Of a stretch of 64,000 nt of DNA, positions 1 to 11,573 are shown in pieces. The DNA comes from Plantago elongata. Lineage: Eukaryota > Streptophyta > Magnoliopsida > Lamiales > Plantaginaceae. The stretch lies in NCBI GenBank assembly GCA_036897095.1, contig JAYMSP010000071.1, positions 1 to 64,000 on the forward strand, given 5' to 3'. The position numbers and the translations under genes were made by a program. The notes under the pieces were generated by a model. It had not been told where the DNA came from and did not search any database. It worked only from the letters and a program-made list of their open reading frames with translations. Positions within the stretch are counted from its first letter, which is position 1, and every line of letters starts with the position of its first letter.

Positions 1-308
1 CCGTGAACTATGTAATAGATTTTACCTCGCTCTTCATATTCGTTCTTTTAATTGATTCTTTTTGGATATATTGCTTGAAAATTGACATGCTTTCTCCGAT
101 TATTATGTGTGTCAACAGGAGAACTGGAGCTGGATCTTCACATCCACTTGCTGCATGTGCACTTATTGCAAAGCAACTCAAGGCAAAGTCTGCACCAGCC
201 TCTAGAAAAGCATCCATTGAGCATCAGAAATATGTAAGAGGTGCCACCATGTATCCTTTTGCACATAATCCGGGACACGGCCTACTCTGCACTGTGCCAT
301 CAAGATGA
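1..308 (+). CDS. 3' part of an unidentified gene (last exon?)
   Basis: A pyrimidine-rich tract ending in AG at about 117-118 is followed by an open frame to a TGA at 306-308. It would encode about 62 residues beginning RTGAGSSHPLAACALIAKQL and ending in LLCTVPSR. The rest of the gene lies left of the window. A good donor-like site (TAT|GTAAGA, about 232) lies inside this frame, so the exon might instead end there with the frame continuing elsewhere. I do not recognise the protein and no domain is visible. The exon call rests only on the splice acceptor and the open frame. Confidence 0.3.
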   Translation, partial: VNYVIDFTSLFIFVLLIDSFWIYCLKIDMLSPIIMCVNRRTGAGSSHPLAACALIAKQLKAKSAPASRKASIEHQKYVRGATMYPFAHNPGHGLLCTVPSR

Positions 309-1179
309 AACATCGTTGCCAAGTCCCCGAACTGCAGATATATTCTTTTTTGTAGTAGCATTTACGAGGAACCCTTGATTTGTTCTTTTGTCTGGAGTGT
401 CAATCTTGCATTGCCTTTCATTAGTCTTAGCAAGGCCTGAAGAGATCGACCTTTTCCATTGTAGAAAGAGTATAGAAATCACAGTTGCTCTTCAGAATTG
501 TTCCTTTTCTTTTGGTGACATAGTAGAGCGGAATGGGTTGCCTATCATCATATCAAGTGGAGTGGAGAATAGCTTTAGAATCAATGACATTTTTATGTTT
601 TTTTGTGCATCTTGCCAGAAATGAAGATGGTTTTAGATTTTTGCCACTAAGATTGGATATTTGTGTTTAGTGATCCTAAAACTTTGCATATACTTCTTTC
701 ATACTCCCCCCACAACCATTCTAAAACATTAACTAAATAATAAACAAACTATTTTAAAATCAAGGATGAGGATAGGAAATTTGATGCATTTTATATAACG
801 TAAGCCGTTTTAGTGCGTTTCAAATATCATTACTTTTGTATAAGCGACAAGCTTTAAAATCACCTAATAAGGACTCTCCTATATACAAAATCACCTATTC
901 CAATCGAACAATATATTAAAAAGCATTAAAAACGTAGTTAAAATTGTAAAGTGAGGAGAAATCATACTCCTTAGACTCGATTATCTTCGTCTGAAGTGAA
1001 CTTGATTTATTTATAGTACAAAAAATAACTAAATAAATCTGACCGAACTCAGACTAACATCGTAAGGAAACACGATTTATAAGTTAGGGGTTGAATGACC
1101 TACTACTGCGGTACTGCATCATCTTCCAGTCCAGCAAAAAATGATAAACCCTGAAGCTCAAAACTGACCATTTACAACA
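309..1179. other. Spacer: probable 3' UTR and promoter region
   Basis: The left part is probably the 3' UTR of the upstream gene. From about 700 to 1100 the sequence is AT-rich and without coding signal. The last 80 bases are probably the 5' UTR of the next gene. I see no repeat or RNA gene. Confidence 0.4.
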
Positions 1180-4100
1180 ATGGCGATCGCGACTAGACTC
1201 GGTTTTTCCCTGTTTCCTCACCTCTGTCTCCGCTCACCTCTTCGTCGCTGCATTCTCCAGGTTTCCCCTCATCCTTTTTCCTTACCCACTTCCAATTTTT
1301 CTGACTTGTATAAAATTGAGCATGACTGTATGGTATAAATTGAACAGGCAAGATTACAACATGCAGCAGCTGTAGAATCCTTTGATGATACAGAGAACCA
1401 AGAGGTGAATGGTGTGAGTGGTGATGGTGTGTCTGTGGATGAACCCAAGTGGAAGAAGTTGAGCTCAGAAGAACTTGGAATTAGTATTTCCAAGATTTCT
1501 AAGCCTACCCGAAAGGTTTTAAATGGTCTTAAGCGAAAAGGTGCCTCCTTTTTTTTTTCTCTTTTGTTAATTGCTCTTTGTTTTTTTTAAGGTAACTCGA
1601 ACCACCTATTGGTTGGAGGTGCGTCTTTGTAGAGAATTAGTGAGCTGAATCATGTTAAGTATAAACTATATGTTCACATACTTGCTTGCTGGGAAAGAGT
1701 TGGATATCAGTGTGTTTGAGCTTTTATACATGTACCGAAATCAAATTTCCGATTTACTGAGTTTATCTTATTGATGCTCTGATGAATGTTTCAGGTCCAT
1801 TGCATTGCCTTCCGTTACAACTTCCAGTATAGAAATAGAGTAATCGCTTATTTATAGCCGTATTCCTAGATAATATATTTGATAATCCTTCAAACTGTCT
1901 TTCAGGGTAGAATTCTTTCTGGCATTACAATGTATGTATTGGTTGCCTTTTGATCAGTTACTGTGATGCGATAATCAGTGGCCAAATGATTATTTGTCCC
2001 CAGACATGAATTCTCTTGATTTCTTTCAAGTCTTTATCACTGTTCCTTATTATGGGCCTGGATGACAACTTGTAGATGACTATCCCTTCTCTTTTCCATA
2101 ATACTATTGGTACCATCACTAGTCATATCCAGTTGAAATGATTTATTTTCTTTTCAGGTTTTGATGTGTACCTGGTTGGTGGATGTGTCAGAGACCTTAT
2201 CTTAAAACGAGTTCCAAAGGATTTTGATGTAATAACCTCAGCTGAATTAAACGAGGCGAGTTCTTCACTACTAGAAAAATGATGACTTTTATGTACTTCG
2301 TAATTCACTCAGTGAATCTTTAGGGGTAAGAAGATGAATAATGTATCTTTGTCATATCTCAGGTCACGAGAACATTTCCGACAGGCGTGATAATTGGTAG
2401 GCGCTTTCCAATTTGCGTCGTTCACATTGATGATGCTACTGTGGAGGTTTATCTACAACTAGTTTTTACGAATTTTGATACCTACTTCAGTTTGGGTTGA
2501 GCATGTTGCATGATCAATCTTTTCTTCTGTCCCCATCTTTATATTCCTTCTCCTGTGAGTAGTTATGCTAGATACTTAGCACTTGCGATCAATCAGGTTT
2601 CAAGCTTCAGCACACGTGCAACAAGGTTTGGTAGGATACTGAATTTTGAACCCGAAAAGCCAACTGGTTGTGCCGAGGACGATTATGTTCGCTGGAAAAA
2701 TTGCTTGCAACGGGACTTCACAATAAACGGGTAGTTAATCAAACTTTCTCGTAATTGCTCAATTTCCATCTCTTCCTATTCTACTTTTTTAATATGGACT
2801 TGTCATTACAGGAAACTCTTTACATTCGGGGTTGGGGTCTTGGGTGATTGGGTTGCATGAGAATATGTGGTGAATGAAAAGTTTAACTAATAGCTGGTGT
2901 CTAATGTCCTTCATTTGCTTCATGATCCAGATTGATGTTTGACCCATACAAAAAGTTGGTTTACGACTACATAGGTGGAGTCAGTGATATTAGGAAAGCA
3001 AAAGTGTGCATCTATTACCTATGTTAAACTTTCATTTCCTCAAGTTATATTTGATTATAGATGTGTTCACATTATTTTCCTCATTATTACACAGCTCCGG
3101 ACTATAAAACCTGCCAGTCATTCCTTGCAGGAGGATTGTGGTAATTTTATTCTACTCAAGTACTTGTTTATTAAGTGAAGATACTTTGTAATAAGTATTT
3201 TAGTACCTTGGTTTCACAAGTTAATGCCTATGTTGTGTTGCTGTTGGGTAATTAAATAACCTTGCAGCTACCTATTATTTAGTTTGATTAACAGAGGAAC
3301 AAGTTTTAATCCCCTTCTAAAAAGAAAGTACTTACATTACGGTTGCTCTCACTACCCATTGTTGTATGTTCTTATCATGTATTCGTTGAGTCAATATGAA
3401 CTCGACCTATATGTTGTTGGTTAAGCTAGGTCATACTGTCAAACGGTTTTTTGATTCAACTTTTGTTTCCAAATATGGTTTATGACTAAATTGTTTATAA
3501 ATCATCATTAGCTCGTATTCTTCGTGGTGTTCGAATTGCTGCACGGTTGAGTCTTCAAATTTCAAGGGAGACATCTATTGCAGTGAAAACGTTATCTGCT
3601 TCCATACTGCGACTCGATAAGGTACTCGAAAAGATTTCTTGGTTGTTTGAATCTTTATTCTTCGATTGGCCTTCTGATACATTTAGCTCTGGTAATCGGT
3701 TACTTGTTATTAATTTGTTGAGTAATCTATTGACAGGGAAGGCTTCTAATGGAAGTTAATACCATGTTGGCTTATGGGTCTGCAGAGGCCTCAATAAGAT
3801 TATTGTGGAAACTTGGTCTCCTTGAAAGACTTCTGCCCATTCAGGTCGAGTATAACAAACAATGCTTCATTAGTTTCATTCTGCAGAATCAGGCTGCTAC
3901 TTGTTCTGATCATTATGGGAATAAAGTAAAGACCTTTTGTTTTGCAGGCAGCGTATTTTGCCGGCATTGGCTTTTCGAGGCGTGACAAGCGGTCTAACAT
4001 GCTTTTGGTAATTACTCGAGAGCTCTGTACAGTCAATAGAAATTGTTGTTTCTGCTGTTCTTGCATGGCACATAATCATATAAACTGTCTGCTTATAATG

Positions 4101-5276
4101 TAACATTTCAGTAGGACTGGATCTAGACTGAGTAATGACTACATATAATTTCTGATTTGCAGTCATTATTTTCTAATCTTGATAAACATCTTGCGCCAGA
4201 CAGACCATGCCATGGTAGCTTATGGTAAGATATCCCCAGAAATTTTATATTTGTGCTCAATCTGCAAATTTAATTTCTATGAGATTTGCTTAAATGAAAA
4301 AATCATCAGAATGCTGTGGTTTTCAGGGTTGCCATCTTAGCGTTTCATAAAGCACTCTCAGATAGACCAACAGATCCTTTAGTGGTCGCGGCATATTGCC
4401 TTGCTGTTCACAATGGTGGAGATCTATTCGAAGCTTTAAACATAGCAGGTCGCATTTCCAAAAGACACGATACCAATCTTCATGAATTATTAGATCCTAT
4501 AGATCTGGATCGGGAGTCTCTGGCGGATGAGGTTATGAGTTTAGCTGCCGCTGTTAAAAGTGCAGTCAATAATTTGACTGATGCATACTTTGTCTCTCAG
4601 GCAATGGCTAAATATCCCAAGGCACCATTCTCAAATCTTGTAAGCACTTCCTTTTTTTAACTTCTCACGATTTGAGTCCCCTTTTGATGGTTTTTTTTTT
4701 TTTTTTTGGTTTGCTTCAGAAGCTAAAGAAACTGAAATCCTTCTTTATCTATCCTCAAACCAAATAATTTATTAGAAGTAAACTACATATACGAGTAGTC
4801 CTGCAATGTGGTTATACTTAGGATTGGACTTCAGACTTTTTCCGTTACGTATGTCTACCTTCTTCGGGCTTCTTGATCTTCTGTACATTTGAAACTCTTT
4901 AGAGGATCGCATAATTTCTTGAATCTTCAAAGGGTATGAAATGTAAATGCAGATCAGCAAATGTCAATCAATCTACTTGGTCTCGTCCAGTCTTCTGAAT
5001 GATCATTTGCTTTCCTTTGTTGTTATTAAAGCAAGTTCCCTTAGTCCTATTTTTTCCCTGTATCTGCAGGTGTTTATCCCTTTGGCACTATACTTTAGGG
5101 TTCGCAAGATGTTTGACTGCGTCCATTACGGTAAGGAAAGAGGATTTGTCCAGAAACATGGTAGTAAGATAGACTATGAATTGTTATTAGCTGGAAATTT
5201 AAAGGAAATTAGGCATGTTTTTGCAAGAGTCGTTTTCGATACCATTTATCCCATTGATACTGGAGTTGCAAAATGA
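1180..5276 (+). CDS. tRNA nucleotidyltransferase / poly(A) polymerase family protein
   Basis: Class II nucleotidyltransferase of the bacterial PcnB/CCA-adding type (plant 'polynucleotide adenylyltransferase family protein'). Thirteen coding exons: 1180-1260, 1348-1540, 2158-2255, 2363-2446, 2597-2730, 2931-3003, 3095-3140, 3512-3621, 3737-3844, 3948-4007, 4163-4224, 4327-4639, 5070-5276; 522 residues. The signature GGCVRD is at residues 99-104 and the metal-binding DFD at 113-115. RRFPICVVH and [12 protein letters not shown] follow, then the template-binding QRDFTING and the [12 protein letters not shown] helix of the RNA-binding domain. The basic, Ser/Arg-rich N-terminus ([10 protein letters not shown]) could be an organelle presequence. 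Family members add CCA to tRNA or A tails to RNA; which of these this one does cannot be read from sequence. Intron 3 (2256-2362) starts with GC instead of GT. The gene ends tail to tail with the phosphate carrier. Confidence 0.9.
2256..2362 (+). other. GC-AG intron
   Basis: The exon ends ...AACGAG and the intron begins GCGAGT; it ends ...ATCTCAG. Joining the two exons keeps the frame and gives SAELNEVTRTFP, which fits the family. No GT nearby restores the frame as well. Confidence 0.75.
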
Positions 5277-6256
5277 TTATTCGTGAAGAAAAATTGGAAG
5301 GAAACATGATAATGTTCTCTCGGATTTTAATTACCCCTCTAAATCCATGTGCGTACCCTTTGAGGCCCCTGTATGGTGATGACATAGCTGTCTCTAAACC
5401 CTAGTCGAAGCTCTGAAAGTGGCAAAGGATGTGGTACTTTGGAACAGAATCACCGTCTGCTTATGATATGCTTAACCGAGGCATACAAAAAATCTTACTT
5501 TACCGGACATTGTATTACTAGATTTTCTGGCTTTGCTTTAGGGTTCTCCAGTATCAATTCTGTATTCACAGATAAGACTAGAGAAATGGGTATAAATTGT
5601 ACATTCAGAATAAACACATATTCATTTCATTTGTGATTGCGATCAGCACTGGTACTTATTCTTGTGTTGTTGCACTTGTTCAACATATAACGAGAAAGTT
5701 CGAAGTCTGAGAACTGTTTTTCTTCATGTTTTCTGCTACTATCTGAAGCTTATGGGTATGTTGTGATTTGAGTACTCAATGCAGAAGTTTCTGCAACAAA
5801 ATTCTGGTCCTTGCATGATATGCTTAAACTAGTTTTTTCTACCATATATATCTCTTGCCATAACCACAAGAAGTAAGCTGAAAGAAACCACTCTTTAACT
5901 TATGTAATTATCATAATATATTTTGGATAGGAATCACTAACAAGTTGCAAGTAAATAGAGAAACAAAATCATGTCTTAGACCATGAAGTCTATCACACAG
6001 CTACAAAATTTTATACTTATAAGTGATCTAGTGCTACTACTACTTGTTATGGATAGAATTTCTTCCTTAATAATTATCCTACCAAGTCACAAGCCCTGGT
6101 GCCTTAAGATAGAAGATTAAGGGAAAACTCTCATCTCATCGACCATCTGGAGAGGCTTACTTATCTTATAGTTTAGCGGCTACTTTATAAAGGAAGCGTG
6201 CCCCTATCTTTTGCGCCAAAGCATTCATTAGGAAGCAAGGGCAGACGCGTATTTCC
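5277..6256. other. Convergent intergenic region (two 3' UTRs)
   Basis: The space lies between two genes that end toward each other. It probably holds both 3' UTRs. I see no conserved frame, repeat or RNA gene. Confidence 0.4.
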
Positions 6257-8839
6257 TTACTTCTGTGCCGGAGCCGGGCTTCCACCACCAGTTGTAGGTC
6301 TGAAGGAAGCGAAAACAAATAAACTGTAAGTAAAAGTTTCAAGAATTGGAGGAATTGACAACAACAACAAAAAAAAAGGTTCGAGGAGAAACATACAGCC
6401 CAACAAAGACTTTGAACGCATCATAGATGCCCCACTGTGCTCCCGTAAGAGTACCGATCATGACTATACGGAGAGGGAGACCACGAGTGCACAATCCCAT
6501 TATACCCAACTTATTCACAGCCTGCACAAAAATAGCAAAAAGAAAAGGATGAGTGATATTAAATGAAGTAAAGTTTATTTGGGATGGTAGTGATTAGTGA
6601 TGCTCACATCACCAACAGTTGCTCCTTTAGCATTGTTGAGGAAAGAGACCAAGTTATCAGCAGGGTGTGAAACTATAGCACAGAAAACCCCAGCAACGTA
6701 ACCACCTGCAAAACTAACGCCAAGCTGCAAGTTCTTGCTGCACTGATCTTTGGGAGCTGGAATTGCGTATTTATAGATAGCTTCAACAATGTTCTCAAAT
6801 GTGGCAAACTTCATCATAGTATCTGCATACAAACCCAATAGCTGGTGAGTTATTCATCAAGCAGAGTCACTTGAGTTTTCAAAGTTATACTGGTCAAAAG
6901 AACTTTTTTTCCCCTTTTTTGTGAGCTAGACTGATAATTCTAACTCAATACGAACTGAGGATTTCTTCGGAAAATATGCTCAGGTAATACTATTATTTCT
7001 AGAATGAGCACAACACAATAACTAAACATGCTCTACCACTCTGTCAGCTGAAGGCCGGACATTCAAATTCAACTGCATATGAATAAGAGTGAGACTTATA
7101 CTCGTTCCAATATGCATCAGTTCACATTAGCGGTTTCTAATGCTTAACAAGTTTGCCGCTCTCAAACTTTATCTCCTACCTACATCTTGCCGTTTATGCA
7201 AACACTTATTACAGTACTTTGAATTCTCTACTAGAACTATTTGCATAACTTATAACTTAACAAGAGCATTACACATAACATAACACTACCAAAATACAAC
7301 GAAAATATGCAAGCTTATGCAAATGTAGCTTACATGGTATCTGTCGACCCCAAAGAGGAACAATTCCTTTGTAAAGCCTGTGAGACATGTAAGACACTAG
7401 TGAGAATTCAGATACTTTTATATTAAAAATAGCAGTGGGAAAAGAACGAACTGTACGTACCCTGAAGCTCCTTCAGCTTTCACAAATTTGGGAAAACCAT
7501 CAGACAAGCCTCTAGCAAAGCCTGGTTGAGTTTGGACGCGGACCTTGACAGCCTCAAAGGGGCAAAGGGCAATATCAGCAATAAATTCAGCAGATGCAGA
7601 TCCAGCAAGGAAGATTAAGGTCTTATATTTGGCAGCATTCTCAGGACCAGCCTTGTCAGAGTAGTATTTCTTGAAGAATTCGTAGAATCCAAACTTGCAT
7701 GCTCCTTGAGCGCTATATCCCAGAAGAGTTGGCACCCAACCCCGGAAGAAACCTTTGACACCCTGCTCCTTGAACAAAACTCCAAACCCTGATGAAATGC
7801 TCTTGTACTTGGCTGGATTAATCTGAATAAGATATAAGATATTAGCTTGGCCAGTTGCTTCACCTTATTTCAAATGAAACAGATATACCATCTGCTGATG
7901 TGCTAGATGTTGGGGTTGTCAATTCTCATTATCTTAATTTTTCGCTCATCAATAACATACACACTGTTGCTTCAACAAATTCCTTATTAACATCAGGTAG
8001 TATCTGGTATGATGTAAAGAACATGTAAATATTTCTACACTAACGGAATGAGGGAATAAGGTTGCACAAATTGGGTTTTCAGATACAATACAATTGCATA
8101 GAAAAGAGATTTTGCATTTGAAATCATAATTGGTCACTTGTAAATCATAAGCTAACCATTAGTTTCTTGATTCATCAAGGAAATTTTCCACTGGGACAAA
8201 TATAAAACAAAGGATATCATCAACTTGAAAAATAAGACAGAGACATGTTGGGTACATCTCCTAGAAGTGCCAAAAATGTAGCTCGTTTATCGATTTGTGC
8301 AAGTTTTAGGAGTATCCGTGCATCATATAGGAAGACAAAATCCCAACATTGATTCATTGTTAGGCTCATTTCAATGCCCATCTAGATAAATTAACTAGCA
8401 TTTCGATTTCCGATTGGCATTGATCAGTGTCTTATACTCTTATGTGCATAAACAACATGGTCATTTCATTGTTAGAAAGAGATAAAGCAAATAAGCTATA
8501 ATTATTAGTATTTGATCAAATTCTAACAGTCCAATTCCCAAAAATGAAATCTTAAAAAAGAACCTGCATATTGCACTTGACAAGATCAAGAGGAGTAACG
8601 GTCATGTGAGTCAAACCGCAGCTGAAGATCCCTCCCGCGGTACAGGCGGCATAATACGAGGGCGAGAACATGACAACCTTGCTCTCTTTTGGGGATGGGA
8701 TCATGAAATCCTGCTTAATTTCAGATGCATTCTGAACAGAGTTGTGCTCGAAGCTCATCGCGTTGCTTGATTTAAACGAGGAAGAGTAGAGGAAAGTGGG
8801 GATTAGAGATCGACGAGATGGATTTTCTGGAAAAGACAT
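6257..8839 (-). CDS. MPT3: Mitochondrial phosphate carrier (MPT3/PHT3;1 type)
   Basis: Inner-membrane carrier that imports inorganic phosphate with protons (or against hydroxide) for ATP synthesis. Six exons read on the minus strand: 8839-8564, 7822-7461, 7377-7334, 6822-6608, 6521-6397, 6299-6257; 354 residues. Three mitochondrial-carrier repeats are visible, each with its P-x-[DE]-x-x-[KR]-like motif: PLDLVK (residues 83-88), PFEAVK, and the degenerate HPADNLV typical of phosphate carriers. [14 protein letters not shown] and [21 protein letters not shown] are characteristic of this subfamily. The first 60 residues are Ser-rich and variable, as in plant homologues. A TATAAATA box lies about 190 bases upstream. 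Length and motifs are complete. Confidence 0.95.
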
Positions 8840-9023
8840 TTTGTTAGAATTCTTTTGATGTAGTAATGAGTTGTTGGCGAGCTTCAAAAGTGAAGAAAAA
8901 TGGTGTTTTTTGTGGAACAGAAAGAGGATCAAGAAAAAGGGAAAACAGGGTAATGGAATGGCTGGAATTTGGTTCGTTGATTTCTCCTCCTTTTTTAGCG
9001 CGCTTATTTTGGAAAAGTTGGTG

Positions 9024-9033
9024 TCTATTTATA
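9024..9033 (-). promoter_or_regulatory. TATA box of the phosphate carrier gene
   Basis: TATAAATAGA on the minus strand, about 190 bases upstream of the start codon, a plausible distance for a plant promoter with a 5' UTR of about 155 bases. Confidence 0.55.
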
Positions 9034-9080
9034 GCACAAAGAAGAACCAACTAAATACAGTTCAATTCTCTCTATTTTAA

Positions 9081-10316
9081 TTAATTATTTATGTATTTCA
9101 TACACAAAAACACAATTAAAATTAAAATAGTTTAAATATTAACGACAGTGATACTTATAAGATATAAAGAACATATGGTGTAAATATTAAGAAAAGATCA
9201 TCTTAACGCTCGCTAGCCATTTCATTTTTGCAGATTTTAGTTGAGACGATATAGTTTCTTTTTGTTGTAGTTAGATTGCAGTTTCATAATCAATAGATAT
9301 ATAATGACAACTTCTTTTTATTAGTTACATTTGAATGTGTTCATAGCAATTGTTATCTAGAGCCATGTTATTTGTTCGTGAATCTTTATAGAAAACCCCA
9401 TATTTGTAGTGGTTACTTCAACAATCACACATTGTTAGAGACTCGGGAAAAATATGGTGAAAATGTACTTGGACTTGTTGAGGAAAGTTTGCAGCTCAAT
9501 AGAGGCAATTTGATGAGATTCTTGAGCTATGGAAGTCAGTGACAACTTTTCAAGTCGATCAAGGTAATATGGCAAATCAACCTCCTAAGATAACTAAAAG
9601 TAAATTTGAAAATGCAATCAAATACTTTATCCGCTCCGGATATCTTCGTACATAATAAAATCCGATGTGTCAATTTATGTGATATGCAAAATTTGGAGGA
9701 ATAGTACTTTTGTTGGAAAATGTGTAATGATTATATTTTTATATTACTTGTTGGACATGAAGCAATTTATTTTTAAGTAGTACGTAAAAAGTTATGCGCG
9801 ACGAAATAAATATTGAATGAATACATAGTCCAATATGATATATTTTTTAACATTCGCTCACGTGTTAATTTCTCTTTTTTTTAATTGAAATAAAGAACTA
9901 AATACATCCCTAATTTATTTTTGAAAATTGAAATGAATTTATGATGATACATTAGTTCTAATTATATAAAAACTCAACTAAACACATGTATTTGTATTCC
10001 ACAATCTTACATCTAAAAATCTTCAAAACATTAATGGTAAATATTTTTAGAAATTTCCATAGAAACACCGATTGTAACGCTCCCTATACTTGCAAATTAA
10101 ATATCATACCCAAATGTCAATAAGTAATTTTATTACAACATTGCTTTTTTTTACCTATTCTTTAACTCTCTCGCAAAAATTTTTCTTATTTAAATTTTCT
10201 TATAAATACTATTACAATGGAATAATTGTAATCGTCATTCTTTGATAGTCATATGTTGCTGCATATATACTATTTTTTCACTGTGATTGTTATTTAGAAA
10301 GTAAACTTCTTCCCAA

Positions 10317-10355
<39 letters not shown>

Positions 10356-11160
10356 TCAAAAAAGAATTAATTTCATTCATAATAAGAGAAGATACAACGT
10401 TTGAAGCAAAGACAACCTTCAATGTACATGGAGATGTAAAATCAATATGAAGAGAACTTGAAAAAGAGCAGCCCATTATGTTGATTCTGTATAGGCAAAA
10501 GGGGATATAGTACATCATATTTTTAAAAAATTCAAAATATATTTCGAATAGAGATTTTAATCACAACCCAATTTAGTACTCTGTATTTACCACCTAAACT
10601 ACTTTATAATTTTATCCTATGCATTTTGTAACGATCCGGACCACTAATTGGTCCGAATTCTGACCCTTTAAACCGGCACCATTAATCATGGGCAACTATC
10701 GGGGTGATATGCTGACCCACTGTACCACCACAAGTTCTTTTCTGCACACTTTGATCTCACTCGTGCACGAACCAAAAGAATTCCCAGTTGGTCACTTATC
10801 ATAAAATTACTCTAGATTAATCACGCTTAATTCTGAAGTTATTATAGGTGGATTCCTGAAAATAAAGTATAGCTTATTAACATGAGTATCGTTTTCAATC
10901 CTTTAAAATTTTATGAATCCACTTCAACGTTCTGGACATTACCATCTACTATAATTGACATAGATTTGACGGTGGGTGTCTTTTCCATGTCAGCATGCTA
11001 CACGTCATCGGTCATTTCTCATTCGTTACACTGCCACTCTCATACGTTTTAGTAAAACCAAAATTACAGTGACCTGCAAAAATACAAAAAAAGAAACATA
11101 AAAAAGAAAATAATAAACAGATAGAGGAAAGAAAACGAACAAGGAAGAAGAAAATTGCCA
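9081..11160. other. Divergent intergenic region, AT-rich
   Basis: AT-rich spacer between the phosphate carrier and SEC24, which are transcribed away from each other. It contains an (AT)n tract and, at about 10631-10740, a more GC-rich patch with the short palindrome GGACCA-CTAAT-TGGTCC whose origin I cannot name. I see no coding frame of note. Confidence 0.4.
10331..10356. repeat. (AT)n microsatellite
   Basis: Thirteen AT units without interruption, preceded by imperfect ACATATATAC units from about 10318. Confidence 0.9.
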
Positions 11161-11278
11161 TTGATTTCCTTCGATTGATCCCTCTATTCATCTACTTTGA
11201 TCTGCAAACAAACCCTTTTCCAATTCATCCAAAACCCCCCTGAGGTGCCACCAATTTTTGCAACAGAAAGTTAATCAG

Positions 11279-11564
11279 GTACACTTTCAATTTCATGTCG
11301 CAAGATGCAAATTAACTTGTTTTTTTTTGCTATCTTGATGCAATGTTTCTATGTTAGATTACCTTTTCCCAGCTTTGTTTTTAAATTTTATGTTAGAATC
11401 TTGTTGGATTTGATCGAATTTGGGTGAAAGATGGTGCCTTTATGTATGAATCGTGTAGCTTTTTCCGAGAACGTATATTTGGATTTGATGGAGCTAGTTT
11501 GAGAGTGGAGGCTGTAGAAACAGTGTCCTTGTTGAGGATCTGAGTGTTTTTGTCTTGCTTACAG
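11279..11564 (+). other. 5' UTR intron of SEC24
   Basis: Donor AATCAG|GTACAC and acceptor CTTACAG|ATCG flank a T-rich stretch. The start codon comes nine bases after the acceptor. Inferred from splice signals only. Confidence 0.55.
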
Positions 11565-11573
11565 ATCGAATTT

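Noticed and set aside
10631-10740. GC-richer patch with palindrome GGACCA-CTAAT-TGGTCC, considered as an RNA gene or element end
   Set aside because: No tRNA-like boxes, no matching second end and no target duplication.
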